Shown one piece after another: positions 43,836-55,834 of a stretch of DNA of 64,000 nt. Below the pieces are notes generated by a model that had not been told where the DNA came from, ran no database searches, and saw only the letters and a program-made list of their open reading frames with translations. The number at the start of each line of letters is the position of its first letter. Positions within the stretch are counted from its first letter, which is position 1. A program made the translations under genes and the position numbers. This DNA comes from Crambe crambe (lineage: Eukaryota > Porifera > Demospongiae > Poecilosclerida > Crambeidae), in NCBI GenBank assembly GCA_963924555.1, contig OZ004598.1, forward strand, positions 4,810,858 through 4,874,857, read 5' to 3'.

Positions 43836-44456
43836 ATGAGTGGAACAGATCTTGTACTCTACCATGGAACATCGGTTATTCTTGCTGATGCTATAGAAAA
43901 AGACGGCCTTAAATGCTCCGAACAGGGGTGCCTCGGAAGAGGTTTGTACTTGGCATGCCTGGACAAAGCAACAAACTTCGCATTGGACGCCCCACTTCGT
44001 CAAAAGGGAGAAGGTGCCGTGGTATTCAAGGTATCAGCCAAGGTCACCAACCCCAAATATATCAATGGAGATGACCGTAGTGGCCAGTGGAAAAGAGAAG
44101 GCTATGATTCTATCTGTACCAGCTCTACTTCTTTCAGCAGGAGAGAAGAATGGTGTATCGCAGATCCTTCCCAGTGTACATTACTCGCAAAGGCAATTAT
44201 TTACTATGGGCGCAGATCAGTAACAGAAGCTGATTTCGAACCAATTACAAAGAAGGACAGTGATGTTAAGAGGCCAACATGTCCTGGAAGGTCTAATTGG
44301 GGAAAGAATCACCCTGCAGAGGACGGGGAGAGGGTGCAATGTCCTTACTGCAAGGAGTATCGGTGCAGCAACTGTATTCCAGTCCACCTGATCCACTGTA
44401 GGGGGTGGAGTCTGGCAAGGATGGTGGCACCACCAAACAAAAATCCAAGGAATTGA
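43836..44456 (+). CDS. Gig2-like/PARP-like ADP-ribosyltransferase-fold protein with Cys-rich tail, intronless
   Basis: A 206-residue single-exon ORF. Residues 6-125 resemble the PARP-related fold of fish Gig2: LVLYHGTS with His10, then GCLGRGLYLA with Tyr38, then KATNFA, and EGYDSIC with EEWCIADPSQC (a candidate third position Glu104/105). His and Tyr match the H-Y-E signature of the ADP-ribosyltransferase fold. Gig2 proteins are interferon-induced in fish, but whether they are enzymes is unsettled. Residues 169-188 contain CPYC, CSNC, then H184, H187 and C188, a likely zinc-binding cluster not expected in Gig2. The gene lacks introns in an intron-rich locus, which may mean retroposition or an ancient intronless family. 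The start is the first ATG, 145 bp from SEH1 on the other strand. The family call rests on motif order, not an alignment. Confidence 0.7.
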   Translation: MSGTDLVLYHGTSVILADAIEKDGLKCSEQGCLGRGLYLACLDKATNFALDAPLRQKGEGAVVFKVSAKVTNPKYINGDDRSGQWKREGYDSICTSSTSFSRREEWCIADPSQCTLLAKAIIYYGRRSVTEADFEPITKKDSDVKRPTCPGRSNWGKNHPAEDGERVQCPYCKEYRCSNCIPVHLIHCRGWSLARMVAPPNKNPRN

Positions 44457-44680
44457 AAATTACGACTTTCTCAGATAATTATTATCCCTCAGTCATCATA
44501 ATTATAGCTAATTGATATTAATAATAAAAAAATAGGGCTATAAAGTGAAGATAAGATAATAAAACCAGCTAGCTATGAGATACAAAAGACTAAAAGTACT
44601 GTATAAAAATGTGTAGAAATAAGAGCCACTTAAAAAGAGTCTATGATTAAAGTATAAAAGCTGATGATATATGAAGAGAT

Positions 44681-47600
44681 TCACGCCGAAAAGCCTGCCC
44701 AGATGGGGCAGTGATCAGAGACGGTACTATCAGGTGTCCCTGGCTTACTTCCTGGTACCTGAAGGTTCCTTCTCACCACGCCACGGTTGCTACTCACATA
44801 GCGTTCCTCCCTCAGACGGGAGCTGACCCAGATGTTGTCATAGCTTTTGTCACCGTTTGGATTGAGGGAGCTGATGTTGGTAGGTTCTTCGATAAGGTTG
44901 GTGTAGTCACAACGTCGCAGAGATTCATAATCTAAAAATTCAATTAAGAGGAAGAAGTTGTGGACACTACATGGACACACCCTGAAACCTACAGCCCCCA
45001 ATAACTATCTATGGACATCCTGAAGTTCTCCAAGTGTGTATATCATCATCCTGAGAGAGCTATCCAAGCTTGCAATTCCAAACTTCCTTGAACCCACTAA
45101 TCTCGTTAAATTTGGGGAGTTTTATCATCATCATTTCAATCGGAAACCTAAAACTTTGAAATTCATATAAAATGTGGCCCACCCTATTGATCAAGTGACT
45201 CAATTATAATTCCTCACATCGAGAATCAGGACTTGCATTGAAATCTCCAAGCAAAATGATGTCTGACTCTACAGATTGAAAAAGCTCAGTTTATATGGGA
45301 AGTACTTCTATAGTACTGATTCTACCTCTGCAGATGGTGTCATTGAATCTTGTCAAAAGAGGCAAATTTCCCACTTCAGCCTGAGATGGAAAATGGTGAC
45401 ACTGATGATTACAGCTAGTTTTCTGTGCAGTAGCTAGCAATCAGGAAACAGACCTCAACTTCTCTGATATGTTTTTTCCCCCAGCCTTCAGCTATTAAAT
45501 GGACGCTGACGAGAACAAATTGCCAATCCCCCACCTATCAAAATGATTGCTCGTTCAAAGGTTCCTGGAAGTCTAGAAGACTAACCATGAAACTCCCTGC
45601 AAATGGATTCCTCACGAATAAGCGGTCTTCTCGGAACTTTGTCTGATTCTCAATCAAAAACGAATTCTGAAAGGTTATCCCTGAACGTATATTCCACAAG
45701 AAGCATCCATATTCCATTCCCTTAAACAGTCAGTGGAACATCCAATAAAGGATACTTCTTACAATACAATATCCTTATTAGTTCCTGTCTAGCTATAAAG
45801 GTGTGCTGATTCACCTCAAAATCATGACACGTATCCTTTACCTATGTGTGTTGATCCACCCCAGAAATATGGACACCTCAGCCACTTTCATTGGAAACCT
45901 TTATTATTATTATAAAACTTGCCTGGAACATTCTCCCAGTGGCTTGTGAGGATATACAGTAGTTCCAATATCTTCTCTCCACTCCCAATTCCACAACTTT
46001 GGGAAGAGAGGGATGATTCAGCTCCTGACACACCTATTAATATAATATCATTGCCCATCAAACACTTGCACACTATAAAAAGAAATGTGTAAGAATAACC
46101 CATTTTTAGGTTATCTGAGTTGCAAATTGGAACTCAGATAACCTAAAAATGGGTTGTTTTACACATCTTTTTTTTTACAGTGCATCACTACGTTCTAGAT
46201 ACTGAAAAGCAACAGTTTTTAAACAGAGGTGTCCTCCGAACAACCTATAGCTTTAGGGTATCCTCCTGAAGATGTTCACATGTGGTACCTTTTCTAATGC
46301 TCCTTTGTTGCCTATTTCTTGTACTGCGACAATGTCAAAACTAGATGATGGAAAATCTCCAATAGACACAAAATGTAAGTTTGAATAGTCGCTACATACC
46401 CATTCTTTATAATAGTAGTACAAACCACTTCCAGGACTCCTTCTTTTTTTATCTTGCTCTCATTAAAACACTGCAAATTCCACGAGGCTATCCGTATGGT
46501 ACCCCTGTTCTTCCTAGCCCCTGATGACCTTGGTGTACTCTTAACCTGAGGTGGAGCAGACCACTGCACCAGAGGAGAAGCAGGGAACTCGAGGGGGTTT
46601 TCAGGTGGCATGTGGGAAAGGTCTCCATTGGCGTCTACTACCATTTTTTGTTTCTGTGGAGTTGAAAAATTAGATCCGGGTTTTCTCGGCGAGGAATCCA
46701 AATGAGACCTAGCTGAGATTTGGTGACTGCGTGAGGGGGATCTGGATTGGTTTCTGTCCACCCCCAGAGCAGGTAAGATTCCACCAGTGCTTGAAGTGTG
46801 AAGTAGGTTGGTAATCGGAGAGAGAAATGGAGAACATGGAGAATTTCGCCTTCCATTGGAGTTTGATGATCTACGTTCAGGCGTGGAAAAAACACCGCTT
46901 GGAATCAGAGTCAATCTCGACTCAACCAGCAAGTAGGTTTCATTCGTGATGCCCTGAACTTGTTTGATCGCTTCTTTGGAGGTGAAGGGACCATATTTCA
47001 CACGATAGCTTATCAATGCTTGAGCCTGCAGCTGGCTCAAGCCAATCACACATAATTCATGAAAGGTACATCGATTGAGATCAACTGTTCCTTTTCCCCT
47101 AGCTCTAGTTGACTCTACCTCTTCTGTTCCTCCTAGCTTTTCAACTGCAACTCTAGAATGAGAACCAAGACCAGATGGCACAAGAGTGATTTTAGACTCT
47201 ATTCTACTCCAAGTGTCATGGTCAATCACTGGGATCTTACTCACTTCTTCTTTGTGATGAAAATGACCGTTTAACACTCTATAATTGACTACATAATGTG
47301 CTTGTTCCTTACTCAATCCAATTACTTTCAGCTCATGCACATTTGCATAGTTAATGTCAACCCGAGGACCTTTGGTTTTTTGCACCTTGCGATCTGGATG
47401 ATTAAGATCATCCAGATCTTTAGGTACTACTGCATCATCACTAAAGAGACGCCTGACGACCTTTCCTCTAGAGCTTCTGTCTTCCTTCATTTCATCTGAG
47501 ATCTGTCTTGTTGATCCTGAGGAGGCATTTGTCCCAAAGCTGACATCAACAGGCTTGGCACTGACTTCTTTTCCAGTTAGAAGTAGGTGGGGCTGGTTTG

Positions 47601-47730
47601 GGCTGGGGGAATCCTTCTCACAGTCAGATGCTGACATATCAAAGGAAACTTGGGGGCTGCTTCTCTTCTGCCATGAACTTTTGTTCTCCCTGCTTGCTAC
47701 ACCCTTTAAGCAGTCGAAGCAATTTCCCAT
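44681..47730 (-). CDS. EEPD1: Endonuclease/exonuclease/phosphatase family domain-containing protein 1
   Basis: DNA-repair-linked 5' endonuclease family with two helix-hairpin-helix regions and an EEP nuclease domain; vertebrate members also act in lipid export. Eight exons: 46400-47730, 46289-46340, 45923-46033, 45586-45720, 45454-45534, 45326-45380, 45218-45268 and 44681-44931, 688 residues (human 569). MGNCFDC at the start fits N-myristoylation plus palmitoylation. HhH repeats read VDINYANVHELKVIGLSKEQ and VDLNRCTFHELCVIGLSQLQ. The EEP domain follows: IRIASWNLQ, FDIVAVQEI, YGCFLWN, FVLVSVHLIAEGW, IILLGDFNASPD, YDNIWVS, and SDHCPIWAGFS. All main catalytic motifs are there (N, E, D-N, D-H). 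Intron 3 has a GC donor (CAG/GCAAGT). Extra length is a Ser/Pro-rich linker between HhH and EEP. Divergent from ECI2, 300 bp apart. Confidence 0.93.
46071..46180. mobile_element. Fold-back element with long hairpin in EEPD1 intron 2
   Basis: A perfect 25-bp inverted pair (aacccatttttaggttatct... and its complement) flanks a loop of about 9 bp. Arms continue imperfectly outward through 'aatgtgtaaga' to 'cactataaaa' and 'ttttttacag'. About 110 bp, possibly with TGCA at both ends. Resembles a very small MITE. Confidence 0.85.
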
Positions 47731-48030
47731 CGCCTCGCCTCCCCCCGAAGGGGAGCTAAATAAGGCTAGTAATGAATACTAACCCTCTGATCTGATCAGG
47801 CCTTACAAGTACAAATGATCATGTGAGGTGGAGTAACTTCGGAAATTCAAACTTTGAGCGGCAGCTGCTAGTTATAATAAATCTTCTTATCTTGATCATG
47901 CCGCGCCATTGAGCGTCCATGCAATGATGAAGTAGCTAGTAGATCTTTAAAATATTACATTTAGAGGAGCGGTTGATGTCTATTATCTCTGATTTATTTA
48001 TCTCACACCTTACCGTGTGACCTTTTGAAA

Positions 48031-50206
48031 ATGTCTCGTGTAGTTTCTATGTTGTGCAGCGGACGTTGGTCTGTTTTAAAAGGAATTGGGACAGGAACTG
48101 TCCTCGCTCACCCTGCGGTTACTACCAGCCCAGGCCCTCAAGGTCTAACTCGATGGTTTGGTCAGTCACCTTGTTTGGCGGGCTCCCCTGCTGACCTGGA
48201 TAAAGCCAAGGAAAGGCTTGGTACTTTAACTGAAGACCCTGGTAATGATGTTAAGCTCAAGCTATATGCAATATTCAAGCAGGTAAAAAAGAATTCAGCC
48301 ATCAATGATCGTTTGATCCTCCAAGAGGGTCACAATCAATGCCCCTCGCCAGTGACCTAACCACCAAATGAACAGTTCTAATGATTTATTGTAGGCCACT
48401 GTAGGACCCTGTGACACCAAGAGACCAGGTGCAATGGACTTTGTGGGACGAGCTAAATGGGACGCTTGGAATGCAATGGGGAAAATCTCTCAGGTACATC
48501 TCCTTTGACCTCAGAGATGGGGTCCTTGAAACAATCAATTCCCTGACTTTTTTTTGAAATTGTCATCTTTTGTTGTAGTCTGATGCTATCGATCAGTATT
48601 CTCAGTTGGTGGACGAGTTAGTGGGGTCCTCTTCACCTCCCCCCACGGGAGAGGGATCTGCAGATAGTGCCACGAGTGACTACAAGGAAATAATAGTCAC
48701 CCAGGAGGGAGGGGCCCTCACCATTTTGCTCAACAGACCGAATAAATACAATGCACTTAATTACCCGGTACAGTGACACTGTGTACCAGTATCTTTACTT
48801 TTTCTGGGTGTGTCAGTACCTGAATTACAGCTAATACAACTCTCCCCTCCCCCTTCCCTCTTACCCTTCCCTCTTCCTCTCTCCTCCCCTCTCCCCTACT
48901 CTAGATGTACACTGAGGTACAGCAAGCTTTAATAAATGCCGGCGAGAATGAGAGTGTCGTCGTTGCCATGATCACAGGAGCAGGTGATTATTACTGCAGC
49001 GGGAACGACCTCTCGAACTTCATGAACATCCCCCCAGAGGGTCCAGAGAAACTAGCCGCAGAAGCAAAGACCATTTTGAGGTAGGCTTTCATGGTTTTGA
49101 GAGGGAGCATTTCAGTAGTTTGCCAGTCAGTGTTACAGTATTACTATTCTATTATCACGCAGTACCAAAGGTGCAAATGAGTATCAGTTTAGAGACCCTG
49201 AATTAATTTTTTTTAGAGACTTTGTCTCCACCTTCATCAATTTCCCCAAGCCTCTGATTGCAGCTGTGAATGGACCTGCCATTGGAATATCAGTGACACT
49301 TTTGGGGCTTTGTGACCTTGTCTATGCGTCTGACAGTGTAAGGAAGTCTTTATTATGTCAAATGAGAGTGACTGTTGACAATAACTTTCAGGGCTCACAG
49401 TAACTCTATTATTGTCTGGACATGATTATCTGATAGCAGTTTTAATATAATAGAAAAATTGGTCAGACAAAAATTGACTGGAAAATGTCCTGTGACTGAC
49501 TGTTATTATGAGTCCTGTAATAAGTGACACTATTCACCCAGCCAGGTAGTTCTCCACTTCTTTATTCAGCTTGTGTTGTACTGCATCACTTCAATCATTT
49601 CACCCCTTCTTTTTGTTCTGCTGTTACAGGCTACCTTCCACACCCCATTCATGACACTGGGTCAGAGTCCAGAGGGCTGCTCTTCAATGCTTTTCCCTCA
49701 GATTATGGGACCAGCTAAGGTAATTACTGGCTCTTGGAAACAGCTGGCCAAATTTCAGTAAATTCCTTGAACCCCTTTGATGCAGGCTAATGAAGTCCTC
49801 CTTGCTGGAAGGAAATTGACTGCTCAAGAAGCATATGAAAGGAACTTGGTATCAGAAGTCTTCCCAGCTGGTCAATTCCAGGGGAAAATCAAGGAGATCG
49901 TATCCAACATGGCCAAGCTTCCTCCTCAGGTGTGTAGAAGGGTACACACTTGGCCCAGCCTTTTGTCCTTTGTAGAGAGGTTGTCCTACTTTAGATTGTC
50001 CTTTGTTGAGATAATGAACTTAAATCTAATATGTATGTATCAACTTGATGCAGTCACTGTGCCTGTCGAAGCAACTGCTGAGAGATGTTCAGAGAGAAGC
50101 TCTGGAGAATGCCAATCTGATTGAGTGTGAACTCTTGGAGAAGAGATGGCTGTCTGATGAATGCAGAGAAGCCATCATAAACTTTATGCAACGCAAGACC
50201 AAGTAG
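48031..50206 (+). CDS. ECI2: Enoyl-CoA delta isomerase 2 with ACBP region
   Basis: Shifts 3-enoyl to 2-enoyl-CoA in beta-oxidation of unsaturated fatty acids. Eight exons: 48031-48282, 48395-48493, 48579-48767, 48905-49080, 49217-49337, 49630-49719, 49786-49929 and 50054-50206, 407 residues. The N-terminus is Ser/Arg/Leu-rich and looks like a mitochondrial presequence. An ACBP part follows ([33 protein letters not shown]), then the crotonase domain: [53 protein letters not shown], and [16 protein letters not shown] with Glu294 as the expected catalytic acid/base. It ends NFMQRKTK, so the usual peroxisomal SKL-type tail is absent. The true ATG is 48031; the codons just before it are TTG AAA. 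Parent type for the two truncated paralogues at 52517 and 54085. Confidence 0.95.
49940..50020. repeat. Dispersed 'gtcctctt' repeat, partial copy in ECI2 intron 7
   Basis: 'acacttggcccagccttttg' followed by 'tcctttgtagagaggttgtc' matches the core of the family at 35098. The outer ends are not preserved. Confidence 0.7.
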
Positions 50207-50253
50207 ACTAGCTCATGCAATTGTTCAGCATAATGATTGAGCTAGCTGATTAT

Positions 50254-50347
50254 GGGCGTGGTTATTATAGTTATGGGTGTGGTTATTATAATTATATAAT
50301 ATGCTGATAATGGGCGTGGTTATTTTCGCCCCTTATCAGACCACGTG
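50254..50347. promoter_or_regulatory. AHCY upstream region: three GGGYGTGG boxes and an E-box
   Basis: GGGCGTGG at 50254-50261 and 50312-50319 and GGGTGTGG at 50275-50282, each in 'tgggYgtggttatt'. The E-box CACGTG at 50342-50347 is about 63 bp before the AHCY ATG. The whole ECI2 stop to AHCY start gap is 203 bp. Mammalian AHCY responds to Myc, so the E-box is of interest. Function is inferred. Confidence 0.45.
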
Positions 50348-50409
50348 TTCATAGGATGATTTTAATGAGCTAGCCATATTTGTATCATAGTACAGTTGAA
50401 AAAATCGCC

Positions 50410-52309
<1,900 letters not shown>

Positions 52310-52516
52310 CTTATGCTCTGACACTGAATTGATATAATGATCCAATTTTGTAAAATACACTGCAACAATCAATTTTATTGTGAATTTCTTGAATGTAACC
52401 ATGCGCTGACTAGACGTATTCATTGCGGGGGAAAAAGTGCGGCTGGCGTGACAATTAATTATTCATTGATTCACGATTCAATACTAGCATTGCTGTTATT
52501 ATACAAATGTATATAA

Positions 52517-53803
52517 TTATGACTGTCCCTTAGCCATGAACTGCTTCAGCTCCAGAAAAGCCTTCTTGCACTCGTCTGTTGACATCCTCTCTATGAAGAG
52601 TTTCGTTTCAGTCACTCTTGCTTTCTCCATCTTGTCTCTCTGCACATCTCTCAGTAGTTGTTTTGACTTCATAAGAGCCTATGGACAAGTAGTTATGAAC
52701 ATTCACCATGATATTCCATTACAGTCATACATAAGAAGTTTTGTATAGCTTACCTGAGGTGGTAGTTTAGCCAATTTGGATACTACCTCTTCAATCTTCT
52801 CCTGGAATTGATCTTCTGGGAAGACCTGTGCTACCAGGTTACTCTCATATGCTTCCTGTGCTGTGAACTTTCTCCCCAAGAGCAAAAGTTCATTTGCCTA
52901 AAATTAAATGTAGCTAACACTAGCTCTTTGTTGTATTGCTATCTTTGTACCTTTGCTGGTCCCATTATTTGAGGGAAAAGAAGTGAAGAACATGATTCAG
53001 GAGTTACACCCAATTTTGTAAAAGGTGCCTGGAAAGTGGCCTGGGGGGACAAACAGCATAGCTATTAAGTTATAAAACTGCTATTGAACTATACTAACAC
53101 TGTTGGCTGCATAGACAAAGTCACAAAGTGCCAATGATGTAACCCCTATTCCGATGGCTGGTCCATTCACAGCTGCAACCAGTGGCTTAGGAAAATTGAT
53201 GAAAGCAGATATGAACTCTCCCTCTGGTCCTCCAATAGCAATGGGATTATCTAAACTAAATCCTGCAAGTTCCTTCCCACTGGAGAAGTACTTGCCTGCC
53301 CCTGTGATGACGACGAAAGAGACACTCTCATCTTTACCAGCTTGAAACAGAGCATGACATACCTCTTCGAACATCTATTGATAATATTATTATCTAGATT
53401 AACTAGTCTAGTACTGAAAAGTTCCATAGACAGCCAAAGAATACTATCAGGATGTTTTAGACTTTGTAAAGGAAGAGAGAAGGTGACTTACTTGGTTATT
53501 AAAAGCATTATAGATCTTGGGTCTATTTAACAGTATTTTGAGGGCACCTGCTCTCCTGGTTACAGATATTTCTTTGTAGTCGCTAGTGATTATTTCCTTT
53601 TCGTGTTCAGTCTCAGCAAGGTCAGTAGCCAAAGAAGGAGAAGTCCCAAACCAGTGGACGTGGGCAAGACTCCGAGGGCTTAACTGGGTTAGCCTAGAGC
53701 AAGAACTGGATGTAGTTGCAAGGATAACGCTTGGTTTGGCTCCCCTTAGAATAGACATATGTCTACTGTATAACCTCACGAAATTATAAATCGTTCCAGC
53801 CAT
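52517..53803 (-). CDS. ECI2 paralogue without ACBP (copy b)
   Basis: A crotonase-fold enoyl-CoA isomerase of 327 residues from five exons: 53492-53803, 53099-53374, 52951-53040, 52754-52897 and 52517-52678. The N-terminus (MAGTIYNFVRLYSRHMSILR) is basic and suggests a mitochondrial presequence. The ACBP exons of ECI2 are absent. Core motifs: [51 protein letters not shown], and APFTKLGVTPESCSS, where the expected catalytic Glu is kept (Glu211). Exon 2 corresponds to ECI2 exons 4 and 5 fused, so one intron differs between the copies; the other three boundaries match. Ends FMAKGQS with no peroxisomal tail. It is tandem with copy c (282 bp between them), and convergent with AHCY. Confidence 0.92.
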
Positions 53804-53838
53804 GATAGATCACACAAGTACAAAATCATAGCACGCTC

Positions 53839-53868
53839 ACGCGCATGCGTAATGTTTGCGCATGCGCA
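53839..53868. promoter_or_regulatory. Paired NRF1-like sites upstream of ECI2 copy b
   Basis: ACGCGCATGCGT at 53839-53850 and a perfect NRF1 palindrome TGCGCATGCGCA at 53857-53868, 36-65 bp upstream of the ATG. NRF1 drives mitochondrial genes in animals, which fits a mitochondrial enzyme. Confidence 0.55.
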
Positions 53869-54084
53869 TTGTCTGCAAAAAAATGTGTGTGCGCGCAATC
53901 CATCCACAGTATCCCATAATCCATCCATCCCATCTGAACTTACAGTTACGCCGACAATATACATGTAGATGTCACTCTCTATGCATTCCAGCTATTATTA
54001 TAATTGCTGGAAGATGATAGCTAGCTACATATTTTTCTGTGTTATGTGTTGTTAATTGTCAGTACCTCTGAATATTATTATTTG

Positions 54085-55453
54085 TCATGTCTTCTTTGTG
54101 AGCTGCAAGTACTTCTGTATGGCATTCTTACACTCATCTGAAGCCATTCTCTCTATGAAGACCTTGATCTCGGTAATGTTTGCTTCCTCCAGCTCTTTTC
54201 GCTGCACATCTCTCAGCAACTGCTTGGACTTTAAGAGCGCCTATACACAAACACAGTCTGTGGCTCAAATTGGCCTATGCATACAAAGCCTAGCATAAAG
54301 CCTCAAGCTGAAACTGATGTAGCTACCTGCGGTGGCAGTTTGACCAATTTGGATACAATCTCCTTGACCTTCTCTTGGAATTGATCTGCTGGGAAGACCT
54401 GCGCTACTAAATTGCTCTCATATGCCTGCTGTGCTGTAAACTTCCTCCCCAAGAGCAGAAGTTCATTTGCCTGTATAAATAATTATCTCTGCCACACTGA
54501 TGCCCTAAGCTGTGATCATATGGTACCTTAGACGGTCCCATTATTTGAGGGAAGACCACTGAAGAGGCGAAATCAGGACATATCCCCACACTTGTAAAAG
54601 GCACTTGGAAGGTGGCCTGGAAAAGAAGGGGGGAAAGGGGGGGGGGGGATAATCAGTCTGGAAGGTTACTCTAGTTGTACAGTTGATGTGCATGGATATT
54701 AATATTAGTTTAAGAAAGCTAATACCACTGCTTATAAATTCTTGCCCCTCACAGTATCAGCTGCATAGATGAAATCGCAAGGTCCCAGACTTGTTACTCC
54801 TACACCAATGGCTGGCCCATTTACAGCTGCAACCAAAACTTTTGGGAAATTGAGGAAAGTAGAAACGAACTCTTCCTCAGGTCCAACATCTCTGGGATTT
54901 TTCAAATCTGAGAGGTCCTTTCCACTAGAGAAATACTTGCCAGCTCCAGTGATCAGAGCAACAGTGATGCTATCATCCTTACCAGCTTGAATCAAAGCAT
55001 CTCGTACCTCATCAAACATCTGTAATAAAAATTTTCATGACTGATGGAGCAGAAGTTGATCTTCTATTTCTAATCAAAATCATGGCAATACCAGTATTCT
55101 AAAGGTTCAAAATTAATACACTGCAAAGACACCAATTTAGCCGACTTAGCTATATTGCAGAGTTGACTTACATGGTAATTGTATGCATTGAATGTCTTGG
55201 GCCTATTCAACAATATGGTGAGGACTGTTCCCTCCTGAGTTACAGCTATTTCCTTATAGCCGCTACCTCTGGCGTTCACTTCAGCCTCAGCAAGGTCAGT
55301 AGTCAGGTAAGGAGAAGTTCCAAGCCAACGAGAAGGAGCCCGAGGGGGTTGGAAAAGTGTATGCCTTGAGCATATAGCTGTAGAGGCAGCTCCTCTTAGA
55401 ACAGAGAGACGTCTGCCGCATAGCCTCACACAATTATAAGTTATTGCGGACAT
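54085..55453 (-). CDS. ECI2 paralogue without ACBP (copy c), Glu-to-Asp at presumed catalytic site
   Basis: Five exons: 55172-55453, 54753-55019, 54527-54616, 54327-54470 and 54085-54240, 312 residues. Exon boundaries and phases match copy b exactly, so the two arose by tandem duplication. The N-terminus (MSAITYNCVRLCGRRLSVLR) again looks like a mitochondrial presequence. Motifs: [33 protein letters not shown], and [18 protein letters not shown]. The segment that carries the catalytic Glu in relatives reads VPFTSVGICPDFASS, with Asp198 in place of Glu. The frame is open and the rest of the fold intact, so it is not an obvious pseudogene. Asp might keep weak activity or the protein may have a changed role. 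Ends LQLTKKT. Confidence 0.9.
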
Positions 55454-55530
55454 TATGCTTTTACTTTACTGCGAATACCAACGCGATAACGTTATAACCT
55501 CGCAAATTTATGTTATGGTTGAACGACCTC

Positions 55531-55560
55531 ACGCGCATGCGTGAATTTTTGCACATGCGC
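55531..55560. promoter_or_regulatory. Paired NRF1-like sites upstream of ECI2 copy c
   Basis: ACGCGCATGCGT at 55531-55542 and GCACATGCGC at 55551-55560, 78-107 bp upstream of the ATG. The first motif is identical to that upstream of copy b and the second aligns with its NRF1 palindrome, so the duplicated promoter is partly kept. Confidence 0.5.
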
Positions 55561-55590
55561 GTTTTACACTTTTAAATTCTCTATTTTTAG

Positions 55591-55759
55591 TACAGAGGTT
55601 TTCAGGTTGGTTGACCAGTAGAATTTGCGCATGTGCAAAATAAATTTATGCGAGTAAAATATACTGTCATACAAATGCAATGGTCTTAAATTTAGCGAGC
55701 ACGAATTTAATTCTGCATTGTTGGCAAATTTTGTGTCAACCAACCTGAAAACCTCTGTA
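55591..55759. mobile_element. MITE-like element with perfect 25-bp TIRs (TA-bounded)
   Basis: The arms 55591-55615 (tacagaggttttcaggttgg...) and 55735-55759 are exact reverse complements, 169 bp in total. Starts and ends with TA, as in Tc1/mariner insertions. Lies between the ECI2 copy c promoter and the SAC1 3' end. Confidence 0.92.
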
Positions 55760-55834
55760 TCTATTTACTCTTTGCTGTTGAACTATAACCTTTGAACCTT
55801 TGAACTCAATATAACTCTAAATGATAATAAAAAA

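Noticed and set aside
45923..46033. Apparent frameshift in EEPD1 exon 3
   Set aside because: It came from misreading two bases while reverse-complementing. Rechecked, the 111-bp exon is open in one frame and aligns with human.
48025..48030. Upstream start codon for ECI2
   Set aside because: The codon there is TTG. The first ATG is 48031.
54085..55453. ECI2 copy c as a pseudogene
   Set aside because: All five exons are open, splice sites are good and phases match copy b. Only the Glu-to-Asp change is unusual.
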